Assembly (NCBI RefSeq): GCF_003130705.1
Contig: NZ_CP021354.1
Coordinates: 2,790,001-2,854,000 of the forward strand
DNA from: Rhodococcus oxybenzonivorans
Lineage (GTDB): Bacteria; Actinomycetota; Actinomycetes; Mycobacteriales; Mycobacteriaceae
Direction: 5' to 3'
Length of the DNA stretch: 64,000 nt
Each line of letters begins with the position of its first letter. Positions within the stretch are counted from its first letter, which is position 1. The notes below the pieces were generated by a model that worked only from the letters and a program-made list of their open reading frames with translations, was not told where the DNA came from and did not search any database. Positions 26,745 through 35,630 of the stretch are shown one piece after another. The position numbers and the translations under genes were made by a program.

Positions 26745-27989
26745 TTACAACTTGCGTGCGGAGATTTCCAGACCCGCGTCGCGGAGGCGGGTGACCAGGA
26801 CGTCACCGAGCGCCGTCGCCGGAGTGAGGACACCCGCCGCGTCGGGGAGCGCATTGCCGCCGAGAACCAGGCCGAGCGCGGATTCACCCAGCATGACCGC
26901 GGTGGCGCGGTACCCCGGATCGCCTTGGGCCTTCACCCGAGCGGTGTACCGGGCACCCGTCGTGGTGGTCGTATAGATGTCGATCGTGAAGTGGCCCTTG
27001 CGTTGCGCATCCTCGCTCGGACCTTCGCCGGGTGCGGGAAGAACCCGGTCGAGGAGGTAGCGGGTGGGCGGGACGCTGAGGCCGAGTACCAAGCCGCCCA
27101 GACCGACGGCGACGCCACCGGCGATGAGAGGCGAGACCGGAGACTTGCCGACGCTCATGACCTCGCGATACTTGAATTCGCGTCCATACGCCCATTTCCG
27201 GAGGGCGTTGCTGCGGCGTACCACGCGGGTGTTGTAGGACGCCATCACGAACGGCGCTTTCCAGCCCGCGAGTTCGGGGGCGATGTCCTTACCGTTGACC
27301 ACGCTGACATCGGACTGTTTCCCGAGATCGGGTTCCTGAGACCGGTCCGGGCTGAGCGAATAGGGCGACGCCGCAAGCCGGCGCAGCGCCGAATCCTTCT
27401 TCGACACGTCGACCTGTGTTCGAAGGGAGTCGATGGTCCCTCCACTCACACCCCCTCGGAGCGAGGTGACGACCAAGGTGGTGTCGGTGAGTTCGCCGGC
27501 CCCGTCGGCCTGCACGGCTTCGTGAAGTACATGCACTCCGATGTCGGACGGAATGGAGTCGAAACCGCAGGAGTGCACGATTCGTGCGCCGGTCCCACGG
27601 GCTTTGTCGTGGTTGGCGTCGATGCTGTCGCGGGCGAACAGCACCTCACCCGTGAGGTCGACGTAGTCGGTGCCGGCCTCGGCGCATGCCGCGACGAGGC
27701 CGTGCCCGTACTTGGCGTAGGGACCCACCGTCGTCGCGACCACTCTGGTGCCGGAGGCCAAGGCGGCGAGCGACGCCTGATCGTCCGAGTTCGCGACGAT
27801 GATCGGCCACTGTGCCGCGCGGGGGCCGAGCGACGATCGCACCGATTCGAGCTTGGCCTGCGAGCGTCCGGCAAGGCCGATTCGCACATCTTCGGGCGCT
27901 GTGCGGGCGAGATAGTCGGCGAGAAGTTTGCCGACGAAGCCGGAAGCCCCGTAGACGACCAGATCCAGTTCACGTGCGCTGTCTGTCAT
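26745..27989 (-). CDS. Saccharopine dehydrogenase-like / trans-acting enoyl reductase family protein
   Basis: A 414-residue oxidoreductase. The N-terminal Rossmann fold has VVYGASGFVGKLLADYLA, then GLAGRSQAKLE and YVDLTGEVLFARDSID. HSCGFDSIPSDIGV is a signature of this family, shared with the mycobacterial trans-acting enoyl reductase of phthiocerol/phenolic glycolipid synthesis (Rv2953) and Rv2449c. A hydrophobic stretch near residue 285 (LIAGGVAVGLGGLVLGLSV) suggests membrane association. No lysine biosynthesis genes are nearby, so a lipid substrate is more likely than saccharopine (inference). Confidence 0.82.
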   Translation of the reverse strand: MTDSARELDLVVYGASGFVGKLLADYLARTAPEDVRIGLAGRSQAKLESVRSSLGPRAAQWPIIVANSDDQASLAALASGTRVVATTVGPYAKYGHGLVAACAEAGTDYVDLTGEVLFARDSIDANHDKARGTGARIVHSCGFDSIPSDIGVHVLHEAVQADGAGELTDTTLVVTSLRGGVSGGTIDSLRTQVDVSKKDSALRRLAASPYSLSPDRSQEPDLGKQSDVSVVNGKDIAPELAGWKAPFVMASYNTRVVRRSNALRKWAYGREFKYREVMSVGKSPVSPLIAGGVAVGLGGLVLGLSVPPTRYLLDRVLPAPGEGPSEDAQRKGHFTIDIYTTTTTGARYTARVKAQGDPGYRATAVMLGESALGLVLGGNALPDAAGVLTPATALGDVLVTRLRDAGLEISARKL

Positions 27990-28026
27990 GGCTCGACACT
28001 ACAAGCTCGTCCAGCCACTCCGGGGG

Positions 28027-28437
28027 CTACGAACCGACGTGACCCGAAGGGGTGTGCGCGAATGTGCTGCGGGTCCGGACACGGAGAATCCCGTACCCGG
28101 CCCAGGAGAGGACGACACCGAGAGCGACCGATATCTGGATCGCACCGGCAGCCGACTCGGGGTACAGAACTCCGGTCAAGTAGTGGTCGATGAACCCGGA
28201 GGACGGCAGTGGAGCCTGTCCGACCTGCACCCGGGCCCAGCTCTCGAGATGAGTCAGTGGGCAGTCGATACCTACGAGGAGTCCGGTGAAACCCCAGGCG
28301 ACGGCCGCGATGTGGAGGCCGATCGTGCGCGGCAGCCGCCAGGCGAGGAAGCCTCCGGCGGCGACATACAGGATGAAGGCCAGGTGCGCGACGACCGTCG
28401 CGTCGGCAACCACCCTGTAGAAAGCTGCACTCCCCAT
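28027..28437 (-). CDS. DUF2784 membrane protein
   Basis: A 136-residue integral membrane protein with four hydrophobic helices. The DUF2784 pattern is visible: VVAHLAFILYVAAGGFLAWR, GFTGLLVGIDCPLTHLE and FIDHYLTGVLYP. The function is unknown. The conserved DCPLT-E and DHYL motifs are suggestive of a metal or quinone site but untested. It is flanked on the same strand by the saccharopine-dehydrogenase-like and stress-protein genes with gaps of 37 and 72 bp. Confidence 0.8.
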   Translation of the reverse strand: MGSAAFYRVVADATVVAHLAFILYVAAGGFLAWRLPRTIGLHIAAVAWGFTGLLVGIDCPLTHLESWARVQVGQAPLPSSGFIDHYLTGVLYPESAAGAIQISVALGVVLSWAGYGILRVRTRSTFAHTPSGHVGS

Positions 28438-28509
28438 CGGTGTACTCCTGGTTCCGGGACCCGCCCTGTCATCCTAGGCGCGGCGTCGGCCCGGCCGCCG
28501 GAAGAGCGC

Positions 28510-28926
28510 TCAAGCGGAACCGTGCAGTTCTTCCTTGACGACGAGAACCGGGATGTCGACCTCGAGGAGGAGCCGTTGCAGCCAGCGTTCGAGAAGGAAC
28601 TTGCCGATCGGTGACATGCGTCGGGTACCTACTACGAGGAGGTCGGCCCCACTACGGTCCACCAAGGTGTGCAGCGCACTGACGTGGTCGCCGTCGCCCG
28701 CCTCGGTGCGCAACTCCCACGAGGCCTCGCCGACACCGTTGCCCTCGAGCGTGGCCTGGACTTCGGCGCACAGAGCGGAACGATCCGATTCGGCGTCCGC
28801 ATCCGCAACCTCGTCGACGACGGAGAGAACCACGAGCTGTTCGTGTCGATGCACGGCCTCACGGGCGGCGTGGACGATCGCCGCCCGGCCCTCGGGGCTG
28901 TCTCGGTGGACAACGGCGATCGCCAT
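28510..28926 (-). CDS. Universal stress protein family protein
   Basis: A 138-residue alpha/beta protein of the UspA fold: MAIAVVHRDSPEGRAAIVHAAREAV at the start and SGADLLVVGTRRMSPIGKFLLE, then LLEVDIPVLVVK at the end. The nucleotide loop after GTRR lacks the classical G-x2-G-x9-G(S/T), so ATP binding is doubtful. ATG 28926 corresponds to the first strand of the family; the frame continues to 28965 without similarity. Confidence 0.8.
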   Translation of the reverse strand: MAIAVVHRDSPEGRAAIVHAAREAVHRHEQLVVLSVVDEVADADAESDRSALCAEVQATLEGNGVGEASWELRTEAGDGDHVSALHTLVDRSGADLLVVGTRRMSPIGKFLLERWLQRLLLEVDIPVLVVKEELHGSA

Positions 28927-29031
28927 GTGTGGTGCCTCCAGTTCAGGATTCGTTTCGAACCCCATTATCCCCGTGTACCAGTGTCCTTCGGCTGTGTCGA
29001 TGCTCTCTGGCGCGCCGGATGGGGTGCTCGG

Positions 29032-30486
29032 TCACCAGGGGGAGGGTTCGTAATCCTTCAGGAAGCAGCCGTGCAGGTCGACGCCCTGCTCACCCTGCAC
29101 GATCGGGTCGTACACCCGCGCCGCGCCGTCGACGAGGTCCAGGGGGGCGTGGAAACCCTCGTCGGCCAGCCGCATCTTCGTGTAGTGCGGTCGCTCGTCG
29201 GTGATCCAGCCGGTGTCGACCGCCGTCATGAGGATGCCGTCGTCGAGCATTTCCTTGGAACTGGTCCGCGTCAGCATGTTCAGCGCTGCCTTCGCCATAT
29301 TGGTGTGCGGATGCCCTGGTCCTTTGTATGCCCGGCTGAATTGACCTTCCATCGCCGAGACGTTCACCACGTACTTGCGCCGGGCGGCGGCCGCCGCCAT
29401 TGCGGGTCGCAGCCGGGATACCAGGATGAACGGCGCTACCGAATTGCACAATTGCACTTCGAGTAGCTCGATCGGATCGACCTCCTCGACGGTCTGGACC
29501 CAGCTGTTCGTGTGCGCGAGATCGGGCAGGAGACCCCCTGCGTCGATGGCGAGACCCTGCGCGATCCGATCGGGGGAGGCGGACTTGGCCAGGAGTGCGA
29601 GGGAGCTGACGGATTCCGGTGCCATCGCCGCACCGGCCATGGCCGACACGTCGGACAGGGAGCCGGCCAAAGCCGCCGGGTGCGCGTCGCTGGTCTTTCC
29701 GAAGGTCAGGACGTCGGGAAGAACACCGGCGGGCAGGGCGCCTGATTCCGCGTCCGCCAGCGCGCTGTAGGCGCCGGGGGAGCGCCGCACCGTCTGGGCG
29801 GCGTTGTTGATGAGAATGTCGAGGGGGCCCTGGGCGGCAACGGAATCGGCGAGAGCGACCACCTGCGCGGGATCGCGGAGGTCGATACCCACCACCCGCA
29901 GACGGTGGATCCAGTCGGCGCTGTCCTCCATCGCCTTGAACCGTCGGATCGCGTCGTTGGGGAACCGTGTGGTGATCGTGGTGTGCGCGCCGTCGCGGAG
30001 CAAGCGCAGCGCAATGTACATCCCGATCTTGGCGCGACCACCGGTGAGGAGCGCCCGGCGTCCCGTGAGGTCGGTGCGTGCGTCCCTCTTCGCGCGGCTC
30101 TTCCCGGCGCAGTCGGGGCACAGTTGGTGATAGAACGCGTCGACCCGCGTGTACCGCTGTTTGCAGATGTAACAGGGGCGGGGACGGATCAGCGTGCCCG
30201 CGGTGGCGCCCTCGGCGTTCGACGTGAGCGGAATGCCGGCGGTCTCGTCGTCGATCCGATCAGGCGACCCGGTCGCCGTGGCGGCGACCACCCGGCGGTC
30301 CGCCTCGGCGACGGCATCCCGGGCTGCGAGTCTGCGCCGCTTCTTCAGCTTCTTGAAGAGATGGCCCACGGCGCGCTGCACGGTGACCGAATCAGGGTCG
30401 GATTCGTCCAGACTTGCGGCCTGATCGAGAACCCGCAAACAGATCTCCAGATCTGCCGGATCGATTGCCGTCGCTGTTTCACCCAT
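29032..30486 (-). CDS. Zinc-ribbon and short-chain dehydrogenase fusion protein
   Basis: A 484-residue protein with an unusual layout. Residues 1-90 are helical and highly charged (HLFKKLKKRRRL). Residues 105-126 form a CxxC...CxxC zinc ribbon (C105, C108, C123, C126). From about residue 140 an SDR Rossmann domain follows: LLTGGRAKIGMYIALRLL, then DILINNAAQTVRR and VNVSAMEG. The catalytic Tyr of YxxxK is not present: the aligned segment reads PHTNMAKAAL, with Thr in the Tyr position, although Ser, Asn and Lys remain. The substrate is unknown. ATG 30486 is preferred over the upstream frame opening at 30504. Confidence 0.8.
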   Translation of the reverse strand: MGETATAIDPADLEICLRVLDQAASLDESDPDSVTVQRAVGHLFKKLKKRRRLAARDAVAEADRRVVAATATGSPDRIDDETAGIPLTSNAEGATAGTLIRPRPCYICKQRYTRVDAFYHQLCPDCAGKSRAKRDARTDLTGRRALLTGGRAKIGMYIALRLLRDGAHTTITTRFPNDAIRRFKAMEDSADWIHRLRVVGIDLRDPAQVVALADSVAAQGPLDILINNAAQTVRRSPGAYSALADAESGALPAGVLPDVLTFGKTSDAHPAALAGSLSDVSAMAGAAMAPESVSSLALLAKSASPDRIAQGLAIDAGGLLPDLAHTNSWVQTVEEVDPIELLEVQLCNSVAPFILVSRLRPAMAAAAARRKYVVNVSAMEGQFSRAYKGPGHPHTNMAKAALNMLTRTSSKEMLDDGILMTAVDTGWITDERPHYTKMRLADEGFHAPLDLVDGAARVYDPIVQGEQGVDLHGCFLKDYEPSPW

Positions 30487-30508
30487 CGAACTTCGCCCTC
30501 TCACGAAG

Positions 30509-30537
30509 AAGGCCCCGGTTCGATGAACCGGGGCCTT
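30509..30537 (-). terminator. Terminator after tRNA-Leu
   Basis: AAGGCCCCGGTTC and GAACCGGGGCCTT form a perfect 13-bp stem with a 3-nt loop. It lies 22 nt past the end of tRNA-Leu on the minus strand and 23 bp upstream of the zinc-ribbon SDR gene. A T-tract (TTTTC) follows on the plus strand; on the minus strand it is followed by CTTCG. Confidence 0.75.
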
Positions 30538-30558
30538 TTCGTCTGTCTCAACTCAGAG

Positions 30559-30644
30559 TGTCCGAGGGGGGACTTGAACCCCCACGTCCGTTAATAGGAC
30601 ACTAGCACCTCAAGCTAGCGCGTCTGCCATTCCGCCACTCGGAC
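30559..30644 (-). tRNA. tRNA-Leu (anticodon GAG)
   Basis: An 86-nt class II tRNA on the minus strand. The acceptor stem GTCCGAG (30644-30638) pairs with CTCGGAC (30566-30560), with discriminator A. The anticodon stem CTAGC/GCTAG holds the loop TTGAGGT, giving anticodon GAG. The long variable arm GTCC-TATTAAC-GGAC is typical of tRNA-Leu. The T arm GGGGG-TTCAAGT-CCCCC is intact. Confidence 0.95.
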
Positions 30645-30671
30645 TCGCACCCTTTTCCTGGGCGCTGGGAA

Positions 30672-30700
30672 AGACTATCCGATGAAGCGCCACGGCCCAA
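30672..30700 (-). promoter_or_regulatory. Candidate promoter of tRNA-Leu
   Basis: On the minus strand TTGGGC (30700-30695) and TAGTCT (30677-30672) are separated by 17 bp, ending 27 bp before the tRNA. The spacing and hexamers fit a sigma-A promoter. Confidence 0.5.
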
Positions 30701-30751
30701 ATCGCCCCTTTCACCTGAGCGTTTCCGGTGGCGCGGTGGTAGGAAAGTGAA

Positions 30752-32104
30752 GTGCCGACTACACAGGAAACGCCAGGCCGGGGTCGCGCCGAAGCCGAGG
30801 TCGTCGAGCTCGTCAGCTCATTGATCCGCTTCGACACGTCCAACACCGGGGAACTCGCCACGACCAAGGGTGAGCGTGAGTGCGCGGAGTGGGTCGCCGC
30901 TCAGCTCCAGGAAGTGGGATACGAGACGGAATACGTCGAATCGGGGGCGCCGGGACGCGGGAACGTCTTCGCAAGGCTGAAGGGGTCGGACCCCACCCGT
31001 GGTGCGCTGATGTTGCACGGTCACCTCGACGTCGTGCCCGCCGAGCCCGCCGATTGGCGCGTCCACCCGTTCGCCGGCGCCGTCGAGGACGGCTACGTGT
31101 GGGGCCGCGGCGCCGTCGACATGAAAGATATGGTCGGCATGATCCTGGCGGTGGCCCGCCAGTTCAAGGCCGAGGGAATCGTTCCGCCGAGGGATCTCGT
31201 GTTCGCGTTCGTCGCCGACGAGGAGGCCGGGGGCAAATATGGCTGCCAGTGGCTCGTACAGAATCGTCCCGACCTGTTCGAAGGTGTCACCGAAGCCGTC
31301 GGCGAGGTCGGTGGGTTCTCGCTCACCGTTCCGCGCCCGGACGGCACCGAGCGACGGCTGTATCTGGTCGAGACCGCGGAAAAGGGTCTCGGCTGGATGC
31401 GTCTGACGGCCAAGGGCAGGGCCGGGCACGGCTCGTTCCTGCACACCGACAATGCCGTCACCATTCTCGCGCAGGCAGTCGCCCGCCTGGGTGCGCACAC
31501 CTTTCCGCTGGTCATTTCCGATTCGGTCGCCGAATTCCTCGCCGCTGCAGGCGAGGAAACGGGCCTCGATTTCGATGCGACGTCGCCCGACCTCGACGGC
31601 ACCCTGGCGAAACTGGGCAGTATCGCCAATATCATCGGCGCCACGCTGCGGGACACCGCGAACCCCACCATGCTGTCCGCCGGCTACAAGGCCAACGTCA
31701 TCCCGCAGACCGCGGAGGCCGTGGTCGATTGCCGCATCCTGCCCGGTCGGCAGGCCGAGTTCGAGGCCACCGTCGACGAGCTGATCGGGCCCGACGTGCA
31801 GCGGGAGTGGATCACCAACCTCGACTCCTACGAGACGACGTTCGACGGTCACCTGGTGGACGCCATGAACGAGGCGATCCTCGCGCACGATCCCGGTGCG
31901 CGGACCGTGCCGTACATGCTGTCCGGCGGCACGGACGCCAAGGCATTCGCCAAGCTGGGTATCCGATGTTTCGGCTTCGCACCGCTGCAGCTGCCCCCCG
32001 ACCTCGACTTCAGTGCCCTGTTCCACGGCGTCGACGAACGGGTACCGGTAGACGCACTACTGTTCGGAACGCGTGTGCTGGAGCACTTTCTGCTCCACAG
32101 CTGA
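30752..32104 (+). CDS. M20-family metallopeptidase (Rv2141c/DapE2-like)
   Basis: A 450-residue zinc hydrolase of the M20/ArgE/DapE class. Metal and catalytic residues are visible: His and Asp in LMLHGHLDVVP, Asp in YVWGRGAVDMKDM, Glu pair in VADEEAGGKYG, and the downstream GEVGGFS; a dimerisation domain is inserted from about residue 210. A distal His occurs in the C-terminal FHGVDERV. The true substrate (N-acyl amino acid, dipeptide or succinyl-DAP) cannot be told. The start is GTG 30752 after GGAAAG. The next gene follows by 33 bp. Confidence 0.87.
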   Translation: MPTTQETPGRGRAEAEVVELVSSLIRFDTSNTGELATTKGERECAEWVAAQLQEVGYETEYVESGAPGRGNVFARLKGSDPTRGALMLHGHLDVVPAEPADWRVHPFAGAVEDGYVWGRGAVDMKDMVGMILAVARQFKAEGIVPPRDLVFAFVADEEAGGKYGCQWLVQNRPDLFEGVTEAVGEVGGFSLTVPRPDGTERRLYLVETAEKGLGWMRLTAKGRAGHGSFLHTDNAVTILAQAVARLGAHTFPLVISDSVAEFLAAAGEETGLDFDATSPDLDGTLAKLGSIANIIGATLRDTANPTMLSAGYKANVIPQTAEAVVDCRILPGRQAEFEATVDELIGPDVQREWITNLDSYETTFDGHLVDAMNEAILAHDPGARTVPYMLSGGTDAKAFAKLGIRCFGFAPLQLPPDLDFSALFHGVDERVPVDALLFGTRVLEHFLLHS

Positions 32105-32137
32105 TCCATCGCCCATTCGCGACAAGAGAGGAACCGC

Positions 32138-32668
32138 ATGTCCTACGACCCGTACGAAGCACTTCCCGACCTGCCGAGTTTCGAGCTGACCTCCGCCGAC
32201 GTCACCGACGGGCAGCCGCTGAAGAAGGATCAGGTCAGTGGAATCATGGGAGCCGGCGGCTTCGACAACTCGCCACAGCTGTCGTGGTCGGGATTTCCGC
32301 CCGAGACGAAGAGTTTCGCGGTCACCGTGTTCGACCCGGATGCGCCGACCGCCTCGGGTTTCTGGCACTGGGTAGTGGCGAACATCCCGGCGGACTGCAC
32401 GTCTTTGGTGAACGGTGCCGGTGACGACGACGGTACCGGGCTCCCGAATGGCGCGATCCAGCTGCGGAACGACGCCGGGCAGCGCCGCTTCATCGGGGCC
32501 GCCCCGCCCGAGGGTCACGGCCCGCACCGCTACATCGTCGCTGTCCATGCTCTGGACGTCGACACCCTCGACGGCGTGAGCGAGGATTCCACTCCGGCAT
32601 TTCTGGGATTCAACCTGTTCTCGCACGCCATCGCCCGGGCGAGGATCACCGGCACCTACGAGCAGTAG
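32138..32668 (+). CDS. YbhB/YbcL-family phosphatidylethanolamine-binding protein (Rv2140c-like)
   Basis: A 176-residue cytosolic PEBP. The anion-pocket motifs are [20 protein letters not shown] and [15 protein letters not shown], with [17 protein letters not shown] before them. Members bind phospholipids or phosphorylated ligands; no catalytic role is established. AGAGAGGAA ahead of ATG 32138 supports the start. It is probably co-transcribed with the M20 gene, an association kept in M. tuberculosis. Confidence 0.92.
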   Translation: MSYDPYEALPDLPSFELTSADVTDGQPLKKDQVSGIMGAGGFDNSPQLSWSGFPPETKSFAVTVFDPDAPTASGFWHWVVANIPADCTSLVNGAGDDDGTGLPNGAIQLRNDAGQRRFIGAAPPEGHGPHRYIVAVHALDVDTLDGVSEDSTPAFLGFNLFSHAIARARITGTYEQ

Positions 32669-32693
32669 GTCAGACAGCAGCAGGTCGGAAATC

Positions 32694-32730
32694 GGTGGCC
32701 GGCGACTTCTCTCCAGGGTCGCCGGCCACC
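32694..32730. terminator. Hairpin between the PEBP gene and pyrD
   Basis: GGTGGCCGGCGAC (32694-32706) and GTCGCCGGCCACC (32718-32730) form a perfect 13-bp stem with an 11-nt loop, between convergent genes. No T-tract. Confidence 0.7.
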
Positions 32731-32749
32731 GGTCGTCGAGGCACCCGTG

Positions 32750-33853
32750 TCAGCGGACTACTCCCGCGCCCACCGCGTCCGCGATGCTGTCGAAGCCGGC
32801 GTCGCGGACCTTGCGCGCCAGCCCCTTGTGGATACGGCGCGCCCAGAACGGTCCGCCGTAGATGAAACCCGTATACCCCTGGACCAGCGAGGCCCCGGCC
32901 AGGATGCGTTCCCAGGCCTGCTCCGTGGTCTCGATCCCGCCCACCGAGATCAGCACCAGCCGATCGCCGACGCGCGCGTGCAAGCGGCGCAGCACTTCGA
33001 GGGACCGTTCCGCGACCGGTGCGCCCGACAGCCCGCCCGCCCCGATCGCGGTGACCTCGGCTTTCGGGGTCCGCAGGCCGTCGCGCCGGATGGTGGTGTT
33101 GGTGGCGACGATCCCGGCCAAGCCCAACTCGACCGCGAGATCAGCGACGGCGTCGACGTCGTCGTCCGACAGGTCGGGGGCGATCTTCACCAGGACGGGA
33201 ACGCTGACGGTCTCCTGAACTGCGCGAAGCAACGGCCGCAGCGACTCGACAGCTTGCAGGTCGCGTAGTCCCGGTGTGTTGGGTGAACTGACGTTGACTA
33301 CCAAGAAATCGGCAAGGGGCCCGAGAAGCCGCGCACTTGCTGTGTAGTCGGCGGGCGCTTCAGCCGCGTCGACGATCTTGGTCTTGCCGATGTTCGCACC
33401 GATCGGAACACTCGCGCGTCGCTGCCGGAGATGGTTCGCGGCATTGCCTGCGCCGTGGTTGTTGAACCCCATTCGGTTGATCAGGGCGCGGTCGGCGGGC
33501 AGCCGGAACAAGCGGGGAGCTGGGTTGCCAGGCTGAGCCTGCGCCGTCACGGTTCCCACCTCGGCGAAACCGAATCCGAGGGGACCCCACGCGTCCACAC
33601 CGGTGGCGTCTTTGTCGAAGCCGGCGGCCAGTCCCAGCGGGGCGGGGAAGTCCAGTCCGAACACGGTGTTCTTCAGCACCGGATCGTTGACCACGAGGAC
33701 CTTGCCGACCAGCTGGCGCAGCGGGGTGACGCCTGTCGCGAGGCGCATCGCCGTGAAGGCCAGATGATGAATGCGCTCCGGGGGAACGAGGAACATCAGC
33801 CGCAGGAGCAGGTGATACAACGGGATCTCCCTAGATAGCCGGGTCGGGAACAT
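32750..33853 (-). CDS. pyrD: Dihydroorotate dehydrogenase (quinone), class 2
   Basis: Membrane-associated flavoenzyme that oxidises dihydroorotate to orotate with quinone as acceptor, fourth step of UMP synthesis. It has 367 residues from ATG 33853 ([20 protein letters not shown]), the amphipathic N-terminal helices typical of class 2. Motifs are [48 protein letters not shown] with the catalytic Ser, LVKIAPDL and [16 protein letters not shown]. The start lies inside the 3' end of the upstream DUF5703-like gene, a 23-bp overlap. Confidence 0.95.
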   Translation of the reverse strand: MFPTRLSREIPLYHLLLRLMFLVPPERIHHLAFTAMRLATGVTPLRQLVGKVLVVNDPVLKNTVFGLDFPAPLGLAAGFDKDATGVDAWGPLGFGFAEVGTVTAQAQPGNPAPRLFRLPADRALINRMGFNNHGAGNAANHLRQRRASVPIGANIGKTKIVDAAEAPADYTASARLLGPLADFLVVNVSSPNTPGLRDLQAVESLRPLLRAVQETVSVPVLVKIAPDLSDDDVDAVADLAVELGLAGIVATNTTIRRDGLRTPKAEVTAIGAGGLSGAPVAERSLEVLRRLHARVGDRLVLISVGGIETTEQAWERILAGASLVQGYTGFIYGGPFWARRIHKGLARKVRDAGFDSIADAVGAGVVR

Positions 33854-34070
33854 GGTGGGTGGTCTTTCGTCGTTTGAGCAGCACGCGCCGGCTGCCGTCG
33901 GAGTACAGCCGCACGCGCGAGAGCTCCCAGCCACCGAACTCCGCCTGTATGGCGAGTCTCATCGACGCACTGACGCGGGTGACGTCCGGTGGCAACCGCA
34001 GCGGCACGTACTCGAAGTCTTCGGACTCGATTTCCCAGCCGGAGGGGAGACGGCGTGAATGCGACGACAT
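33831..34070 (-). CDS. DUF5703-like small protein (Rv2137c-like)
   Basis: A 79-residue protein, [59 protein letters not shown] and a short tail. It is conserved in Mycobacteriales between the LppL-like lipoprotein and pyrD. Charged, with no membrane segment and no recognisable motif. It begins immediately after the lipoprotein stop and overlaps pyrD by 23 bp, so the three genes form a tight unit. The function is unknown. Confidence 0.75.
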   Translation of the reverse strand: MSSHSRRLPSGWEIESEDFEYVPLRLPPDVTRVSASMRLAIQAEFGGWELSRVRLYSDGSRRVLLKRRKTTHHVPDPAI

Positions 34071-35081
34071 CTATGAGCTCCTCGTCGGTATCTGCTGCAA
34101 CCCGTCACCCGTGCCGGAACCGATGAGTAGATCACCGCTGACGGTGTCCACCGCGATCGAGTTGGGCTGGCGGACCGTGGGATAGCGTGCGGTTTCCACC
34201 CCGACCCCGCTGGCGAGGTCATAAGCGACCACCTCGTTCGTACCGGTCGACGTGACCCACGCCCGGTTGGCCTCGTCGTCGTAAGCAACGCCGTATGGCG
34301 CATCTCCCGCCGGAAACCGCTGGCGCAGCATCAAAGTGTCCGTCGTATACGCCAGCAACTCGTCCCCGGCCGTATCGGTCACCAGAATGCGACCGAAGTG
34401 ATCGGTGGTGAGTTGAGTCGCACCTTCACCGGCGCGGAGAGCGGCACCGAGGGAGGACTTCGGAATGTCGACTTCCGTGACGGAAGTTTGACCGCGGTCG
34501 AGTGCGGTGAGCGACTCGCCGACCACGGCCAGCGCATCTACCGAGGTCAGTCCGTCGATCACTTGTGACTCGGCGCCCTCGCTGCCGGCGATGTGAATTT
34601 CGCCATTGCCGAGTCCTACGGCCAGCCGTCCGTCGGGCAGTTGCGCCACCGACCGGACGTCCCCGTCCGCAGGGACGGAGTCGAGCTCGGCGGATCGAAG
34701 GTCCAGCCGTCCCACCTGGCCATTCATGGCGAGCAGTGCAGTTCCGCCGGGGGCGAGGGACACCTGGGTCACGGGCTCGTTCAACCGAATCGAACGCGGT
34801 GCGGCGCCGAGGTCGCCGCCGGCGAACAGAAGAACTTCCCTCCGGTCGCCGACCAGGACGACGGTGGTACGCGTGTCGGGGTCGATTGTGACCGACTCGA
34901 TAGGTTGCCCGATCGGATGGACGACACCGGCAGGCGTTGTGGCCTGTGCGGGTGACTGAGCTGCACTGGCCGGCGCGATAGTGACTGCCTGATCCTCGTC
35001 GTTGCTCGAAGAACAGCCCGTGACCAGCAAAAATGCCGCTCCGACGCACGACGCGACGACGCGCGCTCCAGGTCTGCCCAT
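34071..35081 (-). CDS. LppL-like lipoprotein with beta-propeller repeats
   Basis: A 336-residue exported lipoprotein. ATG 35081 gives a signal peptide, VVASCVGAAFLLVTGC, with a lipobox ending in the acylated Cys. The remainder repeats a strand pattern such as VTIDPDTRTTVVLVGDRREVLLF, VAQLPDGRLAVGLGNGEIHI and VAYDDEANRAWVTSTGTNEVVAYDL, typical of a seven-bladed, YVTN- or SMP-30-like propeller. No function is known. GAGGAGCAG precedes the start by 4 bp. It heads the lipoprotein-DUF5703-pyrD unit. Confidence 0.83.
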   Translation of the reverse strand: MGRPGARVVASCVGAAFLLVTGCSSSNDEDQAVTIAPASAAQSPAQATTPAGVVHPIGQPIESVTIDPDTRTTVVLVGDRREVLLFAGGDLGAAPRSIRLNEPVTQVSLAPGGTALLAMNGQVGRLDLRSAELDSVPADGDVRSVAQLPDGRLAVGLGNGEIHIAGSEGAESQVIDGLTSVDALAVVGESLTALDRGQTSVTEVDIPKSSLGAALRAGEGATQLTTDHFGRILVTDTAGDELLAYTTDTLMLRQRFPAGDAPYGVAYDDEANRAWVTSTGTNEVVAYDLASGVGVETARYPTVRQPNSIAVDTVSGDLLIGSGTGDGLQQIPTRSS

Positions 35082-35263
35082 GCGCTGCTCCTCGGGTTTC
35101 TCTTCTATCCGTACCTGCACAACTGTCCACCAAGCATCCCTGATTCGCGAAACACCGGGCGAAGCGGTCGGTGCCCAGCGCGTCGCGAGGCGATACCGTA
35201 GGGGCTATCGACCCCACGTGCGGTTGTTCCCGACAACCGGACGAGGTCATCGAGGAGAACACC

Positions 35264-35617
35264 GTGGAACTACCCGAAACACCGACGTTCACCGTCGAAG
35301 ACGTCTCGGTCGGCCCGCACGCGCACGGCTTCGGTCGCACGGCAGAGGGGAACTCCTATGCCTTCCGGGTACGGAAGAGCACCCTGTTCGTCGAGGTGTA
35401 CCGGGCGGACGTCGAGACGGATGTGCCGGCACCGGACGACATCATCGCGACGGCTCGTCGCTCGATTCGCGAGATCGATCTGACCGACGAACGCTCCATC
35501 GTCGCGGTGGTGCGGGATGCGGTCGCCGCCCCCGATTCGGTTGTCGTCGGACAGGAAGACGGCAGAACGGTCCGCGCTGTACTGAGCCGCCTCGGCGCCG
35601 TCATCGACGGACTCTGA
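35264..35617 (+). CDS. Conserved hypothetical protein, 117 residues
   Basis: Unrecognised family. The protein begins VELPETPTFTVEDVSVGPHAHGFGRTAEGNSYAFRV and contains a beta-rich first half (STLFVEVYRADVET) and a helical second half with DIIATARRSIREIDLTDERS. It is soluble, acidic, with no signal peptide or catalytic motif. GTG 35264 is chosen because GAGGAG lies 7 bp upstream; the frame is open to 35171 without support. It is transcribed opposite to its lipoprotein neighbour and converges on the heme operon. Confidence 0.65.
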   Translation: MELPETPTFTVEDVSVGPHAHGFGRTAEGNSYAFRVRKSTLFVEVYRADVETDVPAPDDIIATARRSIREIDLTDERSIVAVVRDAVAAPDSVVVGQEDGRTVRAVLSRLGAVIDGL

Positions 35618-35630
35618 CACCCGTACGGCC

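Noticed and set aside
30880..32424. 514-codon open frame overlapping the M20 peptidase gene
   Set aside because: Arg/Gly-rich out-of-frame text across the M20 and PEBP genes with no family resemblance.
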